Shown: in pieces, positions 35,721 through 44,324 of the stretch
Layout: every line of letters starts with the position of its first letter
Numbering within the stretch: the stretch's first letter is position 1
DNA from: Bacteroidaceae bacterium
GTDB taxonomy: Bacteria > Bacteroidota > Bacteroidia > Bacteroidales > Bacteroidaceae
DNA length: 64,000 nt
NCBI GenBank assembly: GCA_017546505.1
Contig: JAFYWV010000030.1
Coordinates: forward strand, 1 to 64,000
Reading direction: 5' to 3'
Program-made: the position numbers and the translations under genes
The notes under the pieces: generated by a model
What the model saw: only the letters and a program-made list of their open reading frames with translations
Database searches by the model: none
Told to the model about the DNA's origin: nothing

Positions 35721-36311
35721 ATGCTTGTGGGTCATCTACAGAGTACAAAAACACCAAACAGACACACAGTGGAGAAGGACAACGTCATCGCCTGGTTTGC
35801 TATGAGCGCACCCTACCGTCGTGAACTCATAGCAAAGGATTTTCTCGACAAAAAAGGGGTTGAGTGCTTCGTTCCGATGAGAGAGACACTTGTCACAAGA
35901 CGCAACGGCACAAAAAGCCGACAGGTGACACCGGCCGTGCACAACCTCATCTTCGTCCACACCACAAAGGAGATTATAAAAAATCTCAAGCAAGGGGTTA
36001 ATTTTCTACAATACCGCACACGCCCCATTGGTGGTAAGAACATTCCAATCACAGTCCCCGACAGCCAGATGCAACAATTCATCACCATCACAAATGCGTG
36101 CAACAAGGACATAACCTACTTGCGCCCCGAGGAGATAGACATCAAAAAAGGCACAAAAGTGCGCGTTCACGGCGGTATCTTCGATGGCACAACGGGACAC
36201 TTTGTGAAAGTGCAAGGCAAGAGAAGCCGCCGTGTAGTATTGCTCATCGAAGGCATCACCGCTGTCGCACTTACCGAGATAAGCACCGATTTCATCGAGG
36301 TTCTCGACTAA
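35721..36311 (+). CDS. UpxY-type NusG-like transcription antiterminator
   Basis: The 196-residue protein belongs to the UpxY family of NusG paralogues that keep RNA polymerase from terminating in the leader of Bacteroides capsule operons. The NGN-like domain is recognisable from VIAWFAMSAPYRRELIAKDFLDKKGVECFVPM. A KOW-like C-terminal segment follows (KKGTKVRVHGGIFDGTTGHFVKVQGKRSRRVVL). Start is uncertain: ATGs at 35610 and 35682 lie in frame after the promoter and would add 37 or 13 residues, while the chosen ATG gives a length nearer the family's. It is first in the polysaccharide locus. No upxZ partner was found. Confidence 0.88.
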   Translation: MLVGHLQSTKTPNRHTVEKDNVIAWFAMSAPYRRELIAKDFLDKKGVECFVPMRETLVTRRNGTKSRQVTPAVHNLIFVHTTKEIIKNLKQGVNFLQYRTRPIGGKNIPITVPDSQMQQFITITNACNKDITYLRPEEIDIKKGTKVRVHGGIFDGTTGHFVKVQGKRSRRVVLLIEGITAVALTEISTDFIEVLD

Positions 36312-36430
36312 AAATGCCATCGCAATAAATTAAAATTATTTTCAGTAATTTATATTTACAAAATATATAATAACACACGCGCGGAACAAACACAAAGAGA
36401 GTAAAAGAAAATCAAAAAACATACAGAAAT

Positions 36431-37204
36431 ATGAAAAAAATCATCCCGGCACTGTTGATGCTGCTATTGATAGCATCGTGCTCAACACAAAAGAAAATCC
36501 TCTATTTCCAGGACCTCAAAGACGGCGAAACTGTAAAGATCACAGAACCGCAGGACATCAGGCTAAAGAGCGGCGACCAGTTCACCATTCACGTGAACAG
36601 CAAAGACCCAGAGCTTGCACAACCCTTCAGTTTGTCCCGCACAACAAACAACGGCGGCGGCGACACACGCCTTGCCTACACCGTCGACGAACGCGGATAT
36701 ATTGATTTCCCAACCCTGGGTGAAATATATGTCGAAGGAAAGACACGTGACGAACTGGCAAAACACATCAAGAACATAATCCTGGAGAAGAAACTGGTGC
36801 TCGACCCCGTTGTCATTGTCGGTTTCTACAACCAGCAGGTATCTGTCATTGGCGAGGTAGCCAAACCCGGCAAATATGACATCAAAAAAGACCGCTTTAC
36901 AGTGCTCGACGCCCTTAGCCTTGCCGGCGACCTCACAATCCAAGGCAAGCGAGAGAACGTCACAGTCCTGCGCGAGGAGTACGGCGTGCAGAAGGCATAC
37001 ACACTCAACCTCAACAACGCGGCACAGCTCCACTCTTCACCGGCCTACTATCTGCAGCAGAATGATATTCTCTACGTCGAGCCCAACATCACAAAGTCCA
37101 ACCAGTCGTCAACAAATGGCAACACCGTCCGCTCCGTGTCATTCTGGTTCTCGGTCACTTCACTAATTCTAACCCTTATAACCTTCATAAGAAACTTCAA
37201 TTAA
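36431..37204 (+). CDS. Polysaccharide export lipoprotein (OPX, Wza-like)
   Basis: The 257-residue protein carries a lipoprotein signal with lipobox LIAS-C (Cys17). A polysaccharide-export domain follows (RLKSGDQFTIHVNSKDPEL, YTVDERGYIDFPTLGEIYVEG), then a SLBB-like domain (VSVIGEVAKPGKYDIKKDRFTVLDALSLAGDL). A hydrophobic helix lies at the C-terminus (VSFWFSVTSLILTLITFI). It would form the outer-membrane export channel for the capsule. It is followed by the Wzc-like gene after 18 bases, the usual OPX-PCP pair. The 119-base gap before it is AT-rich and presumably part of the leader upon which UpxY acts. Confidence 0.93.
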   Translation: MKKIIPALLMLLLIASCSTQKKILYFQDLKDGETVKITEPQDIRLKSGDQFTIHVNSKDPELAQPFSLSRTTNNGGGDTRLAYTVDERGYIDFPTLGEIYVEGKTRDELAKHIKNIILEKKLVLDPVVIVGFYNQQVSVIGEVAKPGKYDIKKDRFTVLDALSLAGDLTIQGKRENVTVLREEYGVQKAYTLNLNNAAQLHSSPAYYLQQNDILYVEPNITKSNQSSTNGNTVRSVSFWFSVTSLILTLITFIRNFN

Positions 37205-37222
37205 TCTTAAAACAGAGCTAAA

Positions 37223-39598
37223 ATGGCAAACAACAGGGCTAACAACAAAAAGAATGACAACGTAATCCCAATCAGGGACCTGATATTCTATTGCCTGAAA
37301 AACTGGTACTGGTTCGTTATCTCACTCACCATCGCTTTGGGAGTTGCTGCATATTATATAAAATCCACCCCACCCAAATATGTACGCTATGCCGAGGTAC
37401 TTATCAAGGAGAGCGGACAAAACAGAGGCGGTGGCACCGGCAGCACGTTCAAGGAGATGGGCAATTCACGCACAACAGCCAATGCACAAAACGAAATAAT
37501 CGCCCTGCAGTCGGTCGAGATTATGAAGGAGACCATCCGCCGCCTTGGGCTTGAAGTAGAACTCAAGGGCGAAGGCCGCCTCTACAACGGCATCATCTAT
37601 AGCCAAAAACCATTCAAAATAGTTTTTGCAGACCTTAATGAGAACGACAAAGCAAGCTTTACGGCAACAATCACAACAGACAGCACCGTAACACTTAAAG
37701 ATTTTGTCTTTAACGGCGAACTGCAAGGTAACGGTGTAATAGTAGCAAACATCGGCGACACCATTTCAACGCCTGTTGGCAAAATAATCATTAACAAGAC
37801 AGAACACATTGGAGCGTTCAAGAACAACATCTATGTCGAGAAACACAATATCGATATGTTTGCCAACACCTTATGCAGCAACCTCAAGGCAAGCATTGCA
37901 AGAAAAAGAACAAGCATTGTCGGTTTGACATTCAAGGACATATCAACAATCAGAGCCACAGATATCCTCACAACCATTCTCGAAATCTACAACGAGAAAT
38001 GGGTCGAGGAGAGCAACTACGCAACAATAAAAACCGCCGATTTTATCGGCAAACGAGCCGAGGAGATCCGCCTGGAACTCGAAACCATAGACCGGGAAAT
38101 TGCCAAGTTCCGTGGCGACAACAAGCTCTCACGCAGTACAAGCACACTTGTTCAGGAAGCCGTGAGCAGCAAAAATCAAGAGTTGCAAATCTCGCTCAAC
38201 AACCAACTGGAGCTGGCCAATTTCATAAAATCCTATATGATACAAAGCGGCAACAAAGAGATTATACCGGCAAACACAGGCATCTCGGCCGCCAACGTTG
38301 AGGCGCTTATAAGCAGCTACAACACCAAAGTACTCGAGCGCAACCGACTTGTTGCAAACAGTAGCGAAAGCAACCCCGTGGTGAAGGACTATGACAAAGA
38401 CATCGCAGCAATGTATGCCGGCATACAGACAGCTATTGAAAGTCACATAAAAGACCTTGAACGCCAAATTGCCGAAGCTGACAAAGAGGTCGAAAGCAGC
38501 ATCACCAGAATTACAACAACAACACACAGTTCCAAGGAGTTGCAAACCCTCATCCGCCAGCAGAAGGTAAAAAGCACGCTCTATCTCTTCTTGCTGCAAA
38601 AGCTCGAAGAGACCGAACTCTCAAAGGAGTTTTCGGCATCCAACAACCGTATCCTTGCCCCCCCCACAGGCAGCAATACCCCGGTAGAGCCAATGCAAAA
38701 GCAAATAATTATGCTGGCGCTCACACTGGGCACACTGCTGCCACTCATTGTCATCTTCATCTGTGTCATCACAAACAACAAAGTACGCGGCCGCCGCGAC
38801 CTCGAAGAACTCAACATCCCGTTCATTGGCGAAATACCATTGTACAAGGAGAGCAAAAGGAGTGCCGGCAAACAGGGCGAAAGGAGAATCATTGTCAAGG
38901 GCGGCAGCCGCAACATCATAAACGAAGCGTTCCGTGTAATGCGCACCAACTTCGAGTTTATGAACGACAAGGATAAGAAAAGCACCGTTATACTTACAAC
39001 ATCGTTCAACCCCGGCAGTGGCAAAACCTTCCTCACGCTTAATCTTGGCGCAGCCCTTGCCATTAAGGGTTCAAAAGTGCTTGTCATCGACGGCGACCTG
39101 CGCCGCGCATCAGCATCGGAGTATGTGCAAAGCGCCTCGGGCGGGCTGAGCGAATACCTGTCGGGCGGAACAACAAACATTAATGGAATCATCACAACCG
39201 ACACCGGATACGCCAACCTGCACATCATCACCGTGGGCACCCCACCACCCAACCCCACAGAGCTCATTGGCAGCAAACATTTTGAGACACTCATAGCCGA
39301 GATGCGCGAACGATACGATTACATTTTCATTGATTGTCCGCCCATTGACATTGTCGCCGATACACAAATTATCGAGAAGTATTGCGACCGAACACTCTTT
39401 GTCATCCGCGCCGGCCTTTTGAACCGCGATATGCTTGGCGAGTTGCAGGACATCTACGACAACAAACGTTTCAAGAGCCTTGCAATTATACTCAACGGCA
39501 CCCACAGCGGTACCGGCAAATACGGATACCGTTACGGTTACAGCTATGGATATGGTTACGGATATGGCTACGGCTACCACTACCACTCTAAAAAGTGA
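37223..39598 (+). CDS. Polysaccharide co-polymerase and tyrosine autokinase (Wzc-like)
   Basis: The 791-residue protein has an N-terminal Wzz domain between two membrane helices (about residues 28-46 and 494-517), with a long periplasmic coiled-coil region. A cytoplasmic BY-kinase domain follows. The kinase has Walker A NPGSGKTF near residue 597, Walker A' VLVIDGDLRRA near 620 and Walker B IFIDCPP near 703. The C-terminus is a tyrosine-rich tail with 11 tyrosines, mostly in a GY repeat. Autophosphorylation of such tails controls chain length and export. A PHP phosphatase follows, completing the Wzc/Wzb-like pair. Confidence 0.95.
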   Translation: MANNRANNKKNDNVIPIRDLIFYCLKNWYWFVISLTIALGVAAYYIKSTPPKYVRYAEVLIKESGQNRGGGTGSTFKEMGNSRTTANAQNEIIALQSVEIMKETIRRLGLEVELKGEGRLYNGIIYSQKPFKIVFADLNENDKASFTATITTDSTVTLKDFVFNGELQGNGVIVANIGDTISTPVGKIIINKTEHIGAFKNNIYVEKHNIDMFANTLCSNLKASIARKRTSIVGLTFKDISTIRATDILTTILEIYNEKWVEESNYATIKTADFIGKRAEEIRLELETIDREIAKFRGDNKLSRSTSTLVQEAVSSKNQELQISLNNQLELANFIKSYMIQSGNKEIIPANTGISAANVEALISSYNTKVLERNRLVANSSESNPVVKDYDKDIAAMYAGIQTAIESHIKDLERQIAEADKEVESSITRITTTTHSSKELQTLIRQQKVKSTLYLFLLQKLEETELSKEFSASNNRILAPPTGSNTPVEPMQKQIIMLALTLGTLLPLIVIFICVITNNKVRGRRDLEELNIPFIGEIPLYKESKRSAGKQGERRIIVKGGSRNIINEAFRVMRTNFEFMNDKDKKSTVILTTSFNPGSGKTFLTLNLGAALAIKGSKVLVIDGDLRRASASEYVQSASGGLSEYLSGGTTNINGIITTDTGYANLHIITVGTPPPNPTELIGSKHFETLIAEMRERYDYIFIDCPPIDIVADTQIIEKYCDRTLFVIRAGLLNRDMLGELQDIYDNKRFKSLAIILNGTHSGTGKYGYRYGYSYGYGYGYGYGYHYHSKK

Positions 39599-39599
39599 A

Positions 39600-39746
39600 A
39601 GCCGAGGTTAACAACCGAGGGTTCGACAATGCCGGCAGCATCTCGTCAAGCGAAGTGCCGCGATAGTGGCACCGCTTGGGTTGCGAACAGACGGCATTGT
39701 CAAAGGGGAAAGCTGCGATTAAGCGAGCACAACGCATCTAAAAACG
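39600..39746. repeat. Palindromic intergenic element between kinase and phosphatase genes
   Basis: Inverted repeats GACAATGCCG (39625-39634) and CGGCATTGTC (39692-39701) enclose a 57-base interior with a further AGTGCC/GGCAC pairing. The right side contains GCTGCGATTAAGCGAGCACAACGC, similar to a stretch in the repeat at 57731. Its arms resemble those of the ribH-ruvC repeats (GACAATGC). It fills the only sizeable gap in this part of the operon. Confidence 0.7.
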
Positions 39747-40511
39747 ATGTTTTTCTTTAACAAAAAACATACAATAGCAGCAAGCGGCATCCTGCAGGGT
39801 GCTGCCGACCACCACTCCCACATACTGCCGGGCGTGGACGACGGCGTAGAGACTATTGACGAGGCACTGCGCATCCTTGCCACATACGAAGCGCTGGGCA
39901 TAAAGCACCTGTGGCTCACCCCACACATAATGGAGGATATACCCAACACCCCACAAAAGCTAACTACACGTTTCAATGAACTCAAAGCAGCATACAATGG
40001 CAACATCAAGCTACACCTTGCAGCCGAATATATGATAGACAACCATCTGAGCAAACTAATACAAGAAGCGAACTCTCCCTCTAAGAGGGAGTACCCGCAA
40101 GGGGAAGGAGTTGTCACCCCTCTGCTCTCCATCGGCACAGCGAGCAAACATATATTTGTGGAAACATCCTACTACAACGCCCCAATTCGTTTTAATGAGA
40201 CCCTGCAGCAGATAAAGTCATTGGGTTACCATCCACTACTTGCACATCCCGAGAGGTATATGTATCTCGACAATGCCGAATACCGCAAACTGCACGATGA
40301 CGGGGTTAAGTTCCAACTCAACCTTGCATCACTTGCCGGTGGATACGGTTCTGCGGTTAAGAAAAAAGCCCTGTGGCTCTTGAGCAATGGACTTTACACC
40401 GTTACCGGCAGCGACTTGCACTGCGAAGAAGCAATCAGTTTCATCACCAAGTGCAAACTGAGCGAGAAGGAGGTTGAGTTGGTAGAAAGATTGTTGCATA
40501 ACAGCATTTAA
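39747..40511 (+). CDS. PHP-type tyrosine-protein phosphatase (CpsB/YwqE-like)
   Basis: The 254-residue protein matches the metal-dependent PHP phosphatases that dephosphorylate capsule BY-kinases. It has ADHHSHILPGVDDG (metal ligands), LWLTPHIME, FVETSYY, LAHPERYMY and VTGSDLHCEE. These carry the manganese-binding His and Asp residues, all present. A 42-bp palindromic element interrupts the coding sequence in frame near residue 110, adding about 14 residues rich in Pro, Ser and Lys between the helix and the metal-ligand strand. The catalytic motifs are unaffected, so the enzyme may still work. Confidence 0.92.
   Translation: MFFFNKKHTIAASGILQGAADHHSHILPGVDDGVETIDEALRILATYEALGIKHLWLTPHIMEDIPNTPQKLTTRFNELKAAYNGNIKLHLAAEYMIDNHLSKLIQEANSPSKREYPQGEGVVTPLLSIGTASKHIFVETSYYNAPIRFNETLQQIKSLGYHPLLAHPERYMYLDNAEYRKLHDDGVKFQLNLASLAGGYGSAVKKKALWLLSNGLYTVTGSDLHCEEAISFITKCKLSEKEVELVERLLHNSI
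40071..40112 (+). repeat. 42-bp in-frame palindromic insertion inside the phosphatase gene
   Basis: The segment begins AACTC and ends GAGTT and contains CTCCCTCT-A-AGAGGGAG as an internal palindrome, then ACCCGCAAGGGG. Its length is exactly 14 codons. The surrounding residues resemble CpsB-type phosphatases, but the encoded SPSKREYPQGEGVV stretch is not part of the family pattern. The form recalls REP/MITE-like elements found in coding regions elsewhere. Confidence 0.65.
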
Positions 40512-40522
40512 ACCAAAGCAAA

Positions 40523-42061
40523 ATGAGCGATAATACAGAAGCAAACAAACGCATAGCAAAAAACACATTACTTCTATACATCCGTATGGGGATAATGATG
40601 ATTATAAGTTTCTTCACTGCGCGTATCACATTGGAGGCTCTTGGCGTTGTTGACTACGGTATCAACAACGTTGTAGGCGGACTTGTATCTATGTTCTCAC
40701 TCATCTCTAGTTCACTGTCATCATCTGTAAGCCGTTTTATGACTTTTGGACTAGGCCAGGGGGATAAAAAGGAACTGAATACCATATTTTCAACATCGAT
40801 AAACATACACATAATTCTTGCCTTTATTATTATCATTGCCATTGAAACAGTAGGTGTATGGTTTCTCAACAACAAAATGGTAATCCCGGCAGAACGCCTC
40901 AATGCTGCACATTGGATACTTCAAAGCTCTACCATACTATTTGCCGTAGGATTGATGTCTACTCCTTACAATGCAGCTATCATTGCACACGAACGGATGG
41001 ACGTTTATACCTACTTTACTTTTTTTGATGTATTATCCAAGCTTGTCACAATATTTGCCATAAAATATTACGGAGGTGACAAACTTATTCTTCTTGCAAT
41101 AATTTCACTTATACCGCCACTAATAAAGCAATTCTATTTTTGGAATTACAGCAAAAAGCACTTTGAGGAGTGTACATACCACGCAGTCTGGGACAAACGG
41201 GTGTTCAAAGAGATGTTCAGTTTTGCTGGTTGGAATTTTATTGGTTGCACTGCGGGGCTTACAAAAGACCAGGGCGTTAACATCGCCATAAATATGTTCA
41301 CCGGCCCGGCAGTCAACGCTGCACGAGGAATTGCAATGCAAATAAATGGTATCATAGGACAGTTTATCGGCAATTTTCTTGCGGCTATAAACCCCCAAAT
41401 AATCAAGGAGTATGCAGCAGGAAACCTAAAAAGGATGCACGCGCTTGTTTTCAAAAGCACAAGGTTCTCCTATTATTTATTCCTCTTTTTGTCAATCCCC
41501 GTTCTATTAGAAGTCGAAACGATACTATATATCTGGCTTGGACAAGTACCTGAGCATACAGTTCTTTTCACTAGACTCGTGATAATTCTGAGCCTAGCAG
41601 AAATCATATCAAATGCATTGATTAGATCTCAAGAAGCCACCGGTAAAATCAGAAACTACCAGATTGTTGTTGGTGGCATATTACTGATGAATTTCCCGAT
41701 TTCGTATGTATTATTGAGAATGGGATATTTTCCAGAGATAACAGTTATTGTAGCCATCATAATATCACAAATATGCCTCTTTGCAAGACTTGCTTTTCTC
41801 AAAAATATGGTCAAACTACCTGTTAGGTCTTTTTTGAAAGATGTATACTGTAATGTAATTATAGTATCTGCAATAGCATTCATCGCGCCATTCTTTTGTC
41901 ACATATTTATCGGGGGTCAATACTTGAGATTATTTGTTGTATGCATTGTATCTGTTATAACATCAGGACTAACAATCTACTTTATTGGATGTAACAAAGA
42001 CGAGCGCAACCTAGCTAAAAGATATATCAACAAAATAAAAAACAGATTTCTCAAAAGATGA
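40523..42061 (+). CDS. Polysaccharide flippase (Wzx-like, MATE/MOP superfamily)
   Basis: The 512-residue integral membrane protein has about 12-14 helices and begins RIAKNTLLLYIRMGIMMIISFFTARITLEALGVVDYGINNVVGG, the common start of Bacteroides O-antigen flippases. It would translocate undecaprenyl-linked repeat units to the periplasmic face. It starts 12 bases after the phosphatase gene and overlaps the next gene by four bases. Family assignment rests on topology and this N-terminal block. Confidence 0.92.
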   Translation: MSDNTEANKRIAKNTLLLYIRMGIMMIISFFTARITLEALGVVDYGINNVVGGLVSMFSLISSSLSSSVSRFMTFGLGQGDKKELNTIFSTSINIHIILAFIIIIAIETVGVWFLNNKMVIPAERLNAAHWILQSSTILFAVGLMSTPYNAAIIAHERMDVYTYFTFFDVLSKLVTIFAIKYYGGDKLILLAIISLIPPLIKQFYFWNYSKKHFEECTYHAVWDKRVFKEMFSFAGWNFIGCTAGLTKDQGVNIAINMFTGPAVNAARGIAMQINGIIGQFIGNFLAAINPQIIKEYAAGNLKRMHALVFKSTRFSYYLFLFLSIPVLLEVETILYIWLGQVPEHTVLFTRLVIILSLAEIISNALIRSQEATGKIRNYQIVVGGILLMNFPISYVLLRMGYFPEITVIVAIIISQICLFARLAFLKNMVKLPVRSFLKDVYCNVIIVSAIAFIAPFFCHIFIGGQYLRLFVVCIVSVITSGLTIYFIGCNKDERNLAKRYINKIKNRFLKR

Positions 42062-43203
42062 TAAAGATTGTTGATAAAAAAGAATGTTGCGGATGTGGTG
42101 CTTGCGCACAACGCTGCCCCAGGAAATGCATTACAATGCAAAGCGACAAGGAGGGTTTTGCATATCCGGTTGTAGATACCAAGCAATGCACCAACTGCGG
42201 ATTGTGCGATAAGGTGTGCCCCGTAATAAACCAACAGCCGGAAAAAGCGCCAATAGCTACATACGCTACGGTCAACAGCAACCAAGCAATAAGAGAGGAG
42301 AGCTCATCGGGTGGTATATTCACACTGCTTGCCGAGGAGACCATAAACAAAGGTGGCATTGTTTTTGGTGCGGCATTCAATAAAAATTGGAATGTAGAGC
42401 ACATACAAGTTGACAATGTTAACGACATAAAGAAACTACGAGGCAGTAAATATGTGCAGAGCAACATTGGCAACAGTTATTCTGTTGCAGAGACGTTCCT
42501 AAAAGAGGGGAAAGATGTGCTTTTCAGCGGCACTCCGTGCCAGATAGCCGGCCTCAAAAGATTCTTACGCAAGGAGTACAAGAACCTGAAGACTGTAGAT
42601 GTTGTATGTCACGGCACACCAAGTCCATTGGTATGGGGAAAATACCTCAACGAGGTTTGCCGTGCAAACGACATTGCTACAATCAGTGACATACAATTCC
42701 GCAACAAGGCTGAGGGTTGGAAGAATTACAGTTTTGTAATTAAATATACTGATAGAAAAGGGAATGAACTCGAGTTCAGGGATAGAATGAACAAGAACCT
42801 TTATATGAGATGTTTCCTCGGTGACCTGTGCCTTCGCCCTTCGTGCTACAAATGCCCTGCCCGCAGTGGCAAAAGTGGCAGCGACATCACGCTTGCCGAC
42901 CTTTGGGGTGCACAGCAGATATGCCCGGGAATTGATGACGACCGTGGTCTGTCGCTTGTAATGGTTAGGAAAGAGTGCGGATTGCCACATTTCGACAAAA
43001 CCCCAATCCCCTATAGCGAGGCACTGAAACACAACCCTGTGATAGAGCGCGATGTACGCGAGCCCAAAAGACGCAGAAAATTCTTTAGACTTCTTCACAA
43101 GAAAGGAGTCAGCAAAGCAACTCAAATATGTACAACACAAAGTAAGTTTGAGATTATATGGAGCAAGATGGTATGGAACATTAAAAACCGGATATTGAAA
43201 TGA
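42058..43203 (+). CDS. Coenzyme F420 hydrogenase/dehydrogenase beta-subunit-like protein with two 4Fe-4S sites
   Basis: The 381-residue protein has two ferredoxin motifs at the N-terminus: Cys10/13/16/20 in ECCGCGACAQRCP, and CTNCGLCDKVCP near residue 45. FrhB-like domains follow (SSGGIFTLLAEETI, LFSGTPCQIAGLKRFL, VVCHGTPSPLVW, DITLADLWG). Proteins of this type are common in Bacteroides capsule loci beside pyruvyl transferases. The organism is not expected to make F420, so the true electron carrier and substrate are unknown. It overlaps its neighbours by four bases on both sides. Confidence 0.9.
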   Translation: MIKIVDKKECCGCGACAQRCPRKCITMQSDKEGFAYPVVDTKQCTNCGLCDKVCPVINQQPEKAPIATYATVNSNQAIREESSSGGIFTLLAEETINKGGIVFGAAFNKNWNVEHIQVDNVNDIKKLRGSKYVQSNIGNSYSVAETFLKEGKDVLFSGTPCQIAGLKRFLRKEYKNLKTVDVVCHGTPSPLVWGKYLNEVCRANDIATISDIQFRNKAEGWKNYSFVIKYTDRKGNELEFRDRMNKNLYMRCFLGDLCLRPSCYKCPARSGKSGSDITLADLWGAQQICPGIDDDRGLSLVMVRKECGLPHFDKTPIPYSEALKHNPVIERDVREPKRRRKFFRLLHKKGVSKATQICTTQSKFEIIWSKMVWNIKNRILK

Positions 43204-44324
43204 AAATTGGTATTCTAACATTGCCTCTTCACAATAATTTTGGAGGTATTCTCCAGGCCTATGCATTGCAAAGAGTCCTAAAAAATATGGAACATAAAGC
43301 CATACTTATTGATAAATCGAGATATGTCAGTTTAGGACCGTGGTATAAAAGGTATCCTATATATATCAAAAATGCCATTCTCAAACATATTATGCAACAA
43401 AAGGTTGTTGTAAGACCTGATGTCGAAATAAACAAAACACCAAAAATCATTGCACAACACACAGAACTATTTATCAATAAATATATCGAAAGGATATACA
43501 CCAGAGATTTCTCAGATATCAAAAAAAACAAATTTGATGCAATTATTGTAGGCAGCGACCAGATATGGCGACCAAAATACTTTTTTTCGAGAATTGAAAA
43601 TGCATATCTTGATTTCGCAAAGAAGTGGAATATAAAACGTATATCTTACGCTGCATCTTTTGGAGCAGAAGAGTGGGAATACGACGAGAATCAGACAATA
43701 AACTGCACCGCACTTTTAAAGAAATTCGATGCTATTTCAGTTAGAGAATCATCTGCAAAAGTTATGTGCGAAAATAAATTCGGAGTAGAGGCATTACACG
43801 TTCTCGATCCGACAATGTTGCTAACAAAAGAAAATTACATAGAAATTTTCAAAGAAGCCTGCACACAACAAAGCAAAGGCAACTTATTCTGCTACATCCT
43901 TGACAATAAGAAAGAGACAAACATTATAACTGACTGCATTGCAAAGAATAAAGGCTTGAAACCATTCTTTGTAAATTCAAGATATGAAGAACCCAATGCT
44001 CCACTTGAAGAGCGCATACAAAAACCAGTTGAGAAATGGTTACGAGCATTTTATGATGCAGAATTCGTTATAACCGACTCGTTTCACGCTTGTGTATTCT
44101 CAATAATATTCAACAAACCATTCATTGTCTATGGCAACAGAGAGAGAGGAATGGCAAGATTTGAATCATTGCTGAAGTTATTTGAGTTAGAAGAGAGACT
44201 TGTTTCTTCACTCAGTGAAGTAAACAAAGTTCTTCAAATGCCTATAGATTGGGAGAGAGTAAACTCCATTTACAAACAAATGAAAGAAAAATCATTATCA
44301 TTTTTGGCAAAGAATTTAAATTAA
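43200..44324 (+). CDS. Polysaccharide pyruvyl transferase family protein
   Basis: The 374-residue protein has the WcaK/CsaB-like fold: GILTLPLHNNFGGILQAYALQRVLK at the N-terminus, VVGSDQIWRPKYF near residue 120, SYAASFGAEEW, and VITDSFHACVFSIIFNKPFIVYG with the conserved Ser-Phe-His near residue 295. Members add ketal-linked pyruvate to sugar residues, giving an acidic polymer. Coding overlaps with the F420-like gene (ATGA) and with the next glycosyltransferase (TAATG) show tight coupling. Confidence 0.9.
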   Translation: MKIGILTLPLHNNFGGILQAYALQRVLKNMEHKAILIDKSRYVSLGPWYKRYPIYIKNAILKHIMQQKVVVRPDVEINKTPKIIAQHTELFINKYIERIYTRDFSDIKKNKFDAIIVGSDQIWRPKYFFSRIENAYLDFAKKWNIKRISYAASFGAEEWEYDENQTINCTALLKKFDAISVRESSAKVMCENKFGVEALHVLDPTMLLTKENYIEIFKEACTQQSKGNLFCYILDNKKETNIITDCIAKNKGLKPFFVNSRYEEPNAPLEERIQKPVEKWLRAFYDAEFVITDSFHACVFSIIFNKPFIVYGNRERGMARFESLLKLFELEERLVSSLSEVNKVLQMPIDWERVNSIYKQMKEKSLSFLAKNLN

